Positions 7,776 to 7,942 of a DNA stretch of 7,942 nt are shown here, piece after piece (position 1 is the first letter of the stretch; each line of letters starts with the position of its first letter). Under the pieces are notes generated by a model, which ran no database searches, was not told where the DNA came from, and was given only the letters and a program-made list of their open reading frames with translations. Source of the stretch: an uncultured Prevotellaceae bacterium (GTDB taxonomy: Bacteria; Bacteroidota; Bacteroidia; Bacteroidales; Bacteroidaceae); contig CAMNHS010000061.1 in NCBI GenBank assembly GCA_946539635.1, positions 1 through 7,942 of the forward strand, written 5' to 3'. The position numbers were made by a program, and so were the translations under genes.

Positions 7776-7810
7776 TAAAGGTTAAAGTTTAACGTTTAAC
7801 GGTTAAAGAC
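7776..7810 (+). repeat. Five-copy heptamer array after the DUF5686 stop codon
   Basis: Starting three bases after the TAA stop, five 7-bp units follow in strict register. The first four fit TAA(A/C)G(T/G)T, and the fifth (7804-7810) is TAAAGAC. Period, consensus, copy number, sense orientation and last unit match the array at 563-597. The array contains short self-complementary stretches such as AACGTT (7791-7796), but no strong hairpin. Confidence 0.8.
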
Positions 7811-7820
7811 CTCTGACAAT

Positions 7821-7857
7821 AAAAAAAGACCAAAGCATCAATGCTTTGGTCTTTTTT
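7821..7857. terminator. Strong bidirectional intrinsic terminator
   Basis: GACCAAAGCAT (7828-7838) and ATGCTTTGGTC (7841-7851) are perfect inverted copies around CA. They are flanked by seven A (7821-7827) and six T (7852-7857), so each strand gives a stable stem followed by a U-run. On the plus strand it ends the DUF5686 transcript 48 bp after the stop codon. On the minus strand it ends the tRNA-Leu transcript. Confidence 0.93.
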
Positions 7858-7858
7858 G

Positions 7859-7940
7859 TGCGCCTGACAGGACTCGAACCTGCACATCGTGAGACATTAG
7901 ATCCTAAGTCTAACGCGTCTACCAATTTCGCCACAGGCGC
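7859..7940 (-). tRNA. tRNA-Leu, anticodon UAG
   Basis: This is an 82-nt class II tRNA with no encoded CCA. The acceptor arms GCGCCTG (7940-7934) and CAGGCGC (7866-7860) pair over 7 bp, with A as discriminator at 7859, as expected for leucine. The D-loop region has GGTAGACGC. The anticodon stem TTAGA/TCTAA encloses the loop CTTAGGA with anticodon TAG at 7906-7904. A 13-nt variable arm (7896-7884) can form a 3-bp GUC/GAU stem. The T arm carries the TTCGAGT loop. It would decode CUA and, with wobble, other CUN codons. The minus-strand terminator begins one base after its 3' end. Its promoter lies beyond the right edge. Confidence 0.97.
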
Positions 7941-7942
7941 AG

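Noticed and set aside
7859..7940. Functional link between tRNA-Leu and the nearby leu genes, such as attenuation
   Set aside because: The tRNA is a separate unit more than 4 kb from leuA, beyond a bidirectional terminator and a gene on the other strand. No leucine-rich leader peptide or T-box was found ahead of leuA. The proximity looks accidental.
7859..7942. tRNA 3' end as an integration (att) site
   Set aside because: There is no integrase gene and no second copy of the tRNA 3' end in the window, and the adjacent sequence is a normal terminator.

Overview
The window looks like ordinary chromosome from a member of the Bacteroidales, most likely Prevotella-like. This rests on the sequence style of LeuA, LeuC and LeuD, on a DUF5686-type outer-membrane protein (a family largely confined to Bacteroidota), on TAnnTTTG promoter boxes (the -7 element of the Bacteroidota primary sigma factor), and on starts without a clear Shine-Dalgarno sequence. 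The genus is an inference from these features and was not tested by a search.

Layout. Positions 1-5413 are all on the minus strand and, read in the direction of transcription, encode a secreted family-35 glycoside hydrolase (beta-galactosidase type), then leuA, leuC and leuD. leuD runs off the left edge of the window. The gaps are 12 bp (GH35 to leuA), a 1-bp TAATG overlap (leuA to leuC) and 35 bp (leuC to leuD), with no terminator among them, so the four genes could share a transcript. Positions 5414-5513 form a compact divergent control region with a -7 box on each strand. Positions 5514-7772 on the plus strand encode a DUF5686-type beta-barrel protein. Its signal peptide can only be read if translation begins at an ATT codon. 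After it come a heptamer repeat array, a strong bidirectional terminator and a tRNA-Leu(UAG) on the minus strand.

Function. LeuA condenses acetyl-CoA with 2-oxoisovalerate, and LeuC/LeuD isomerise 2-isopropylmalate to 3-isopropylmalate. Together they form the leucine branch of branched-chain amino acid synthesis; leuB is not in the window and may lie to the left. The GH35 enzyme and the DUF5686 protein are envelope proteins with no evident metabolic link to leucine.

No mobile element, CRISPR array, phage gene or defence system was seen, and no clearly novel multi-gene system. The points most worth a second look are the apparent AUU (near-leaderless) start of the DUF5686 gene, two five-copy arrays of a TAAAGTT heptamer placed at stop codons in two unrelated transcription units and both ending in TAAAGAC, and the close coupling of a glycosidase gene to the leu genes.
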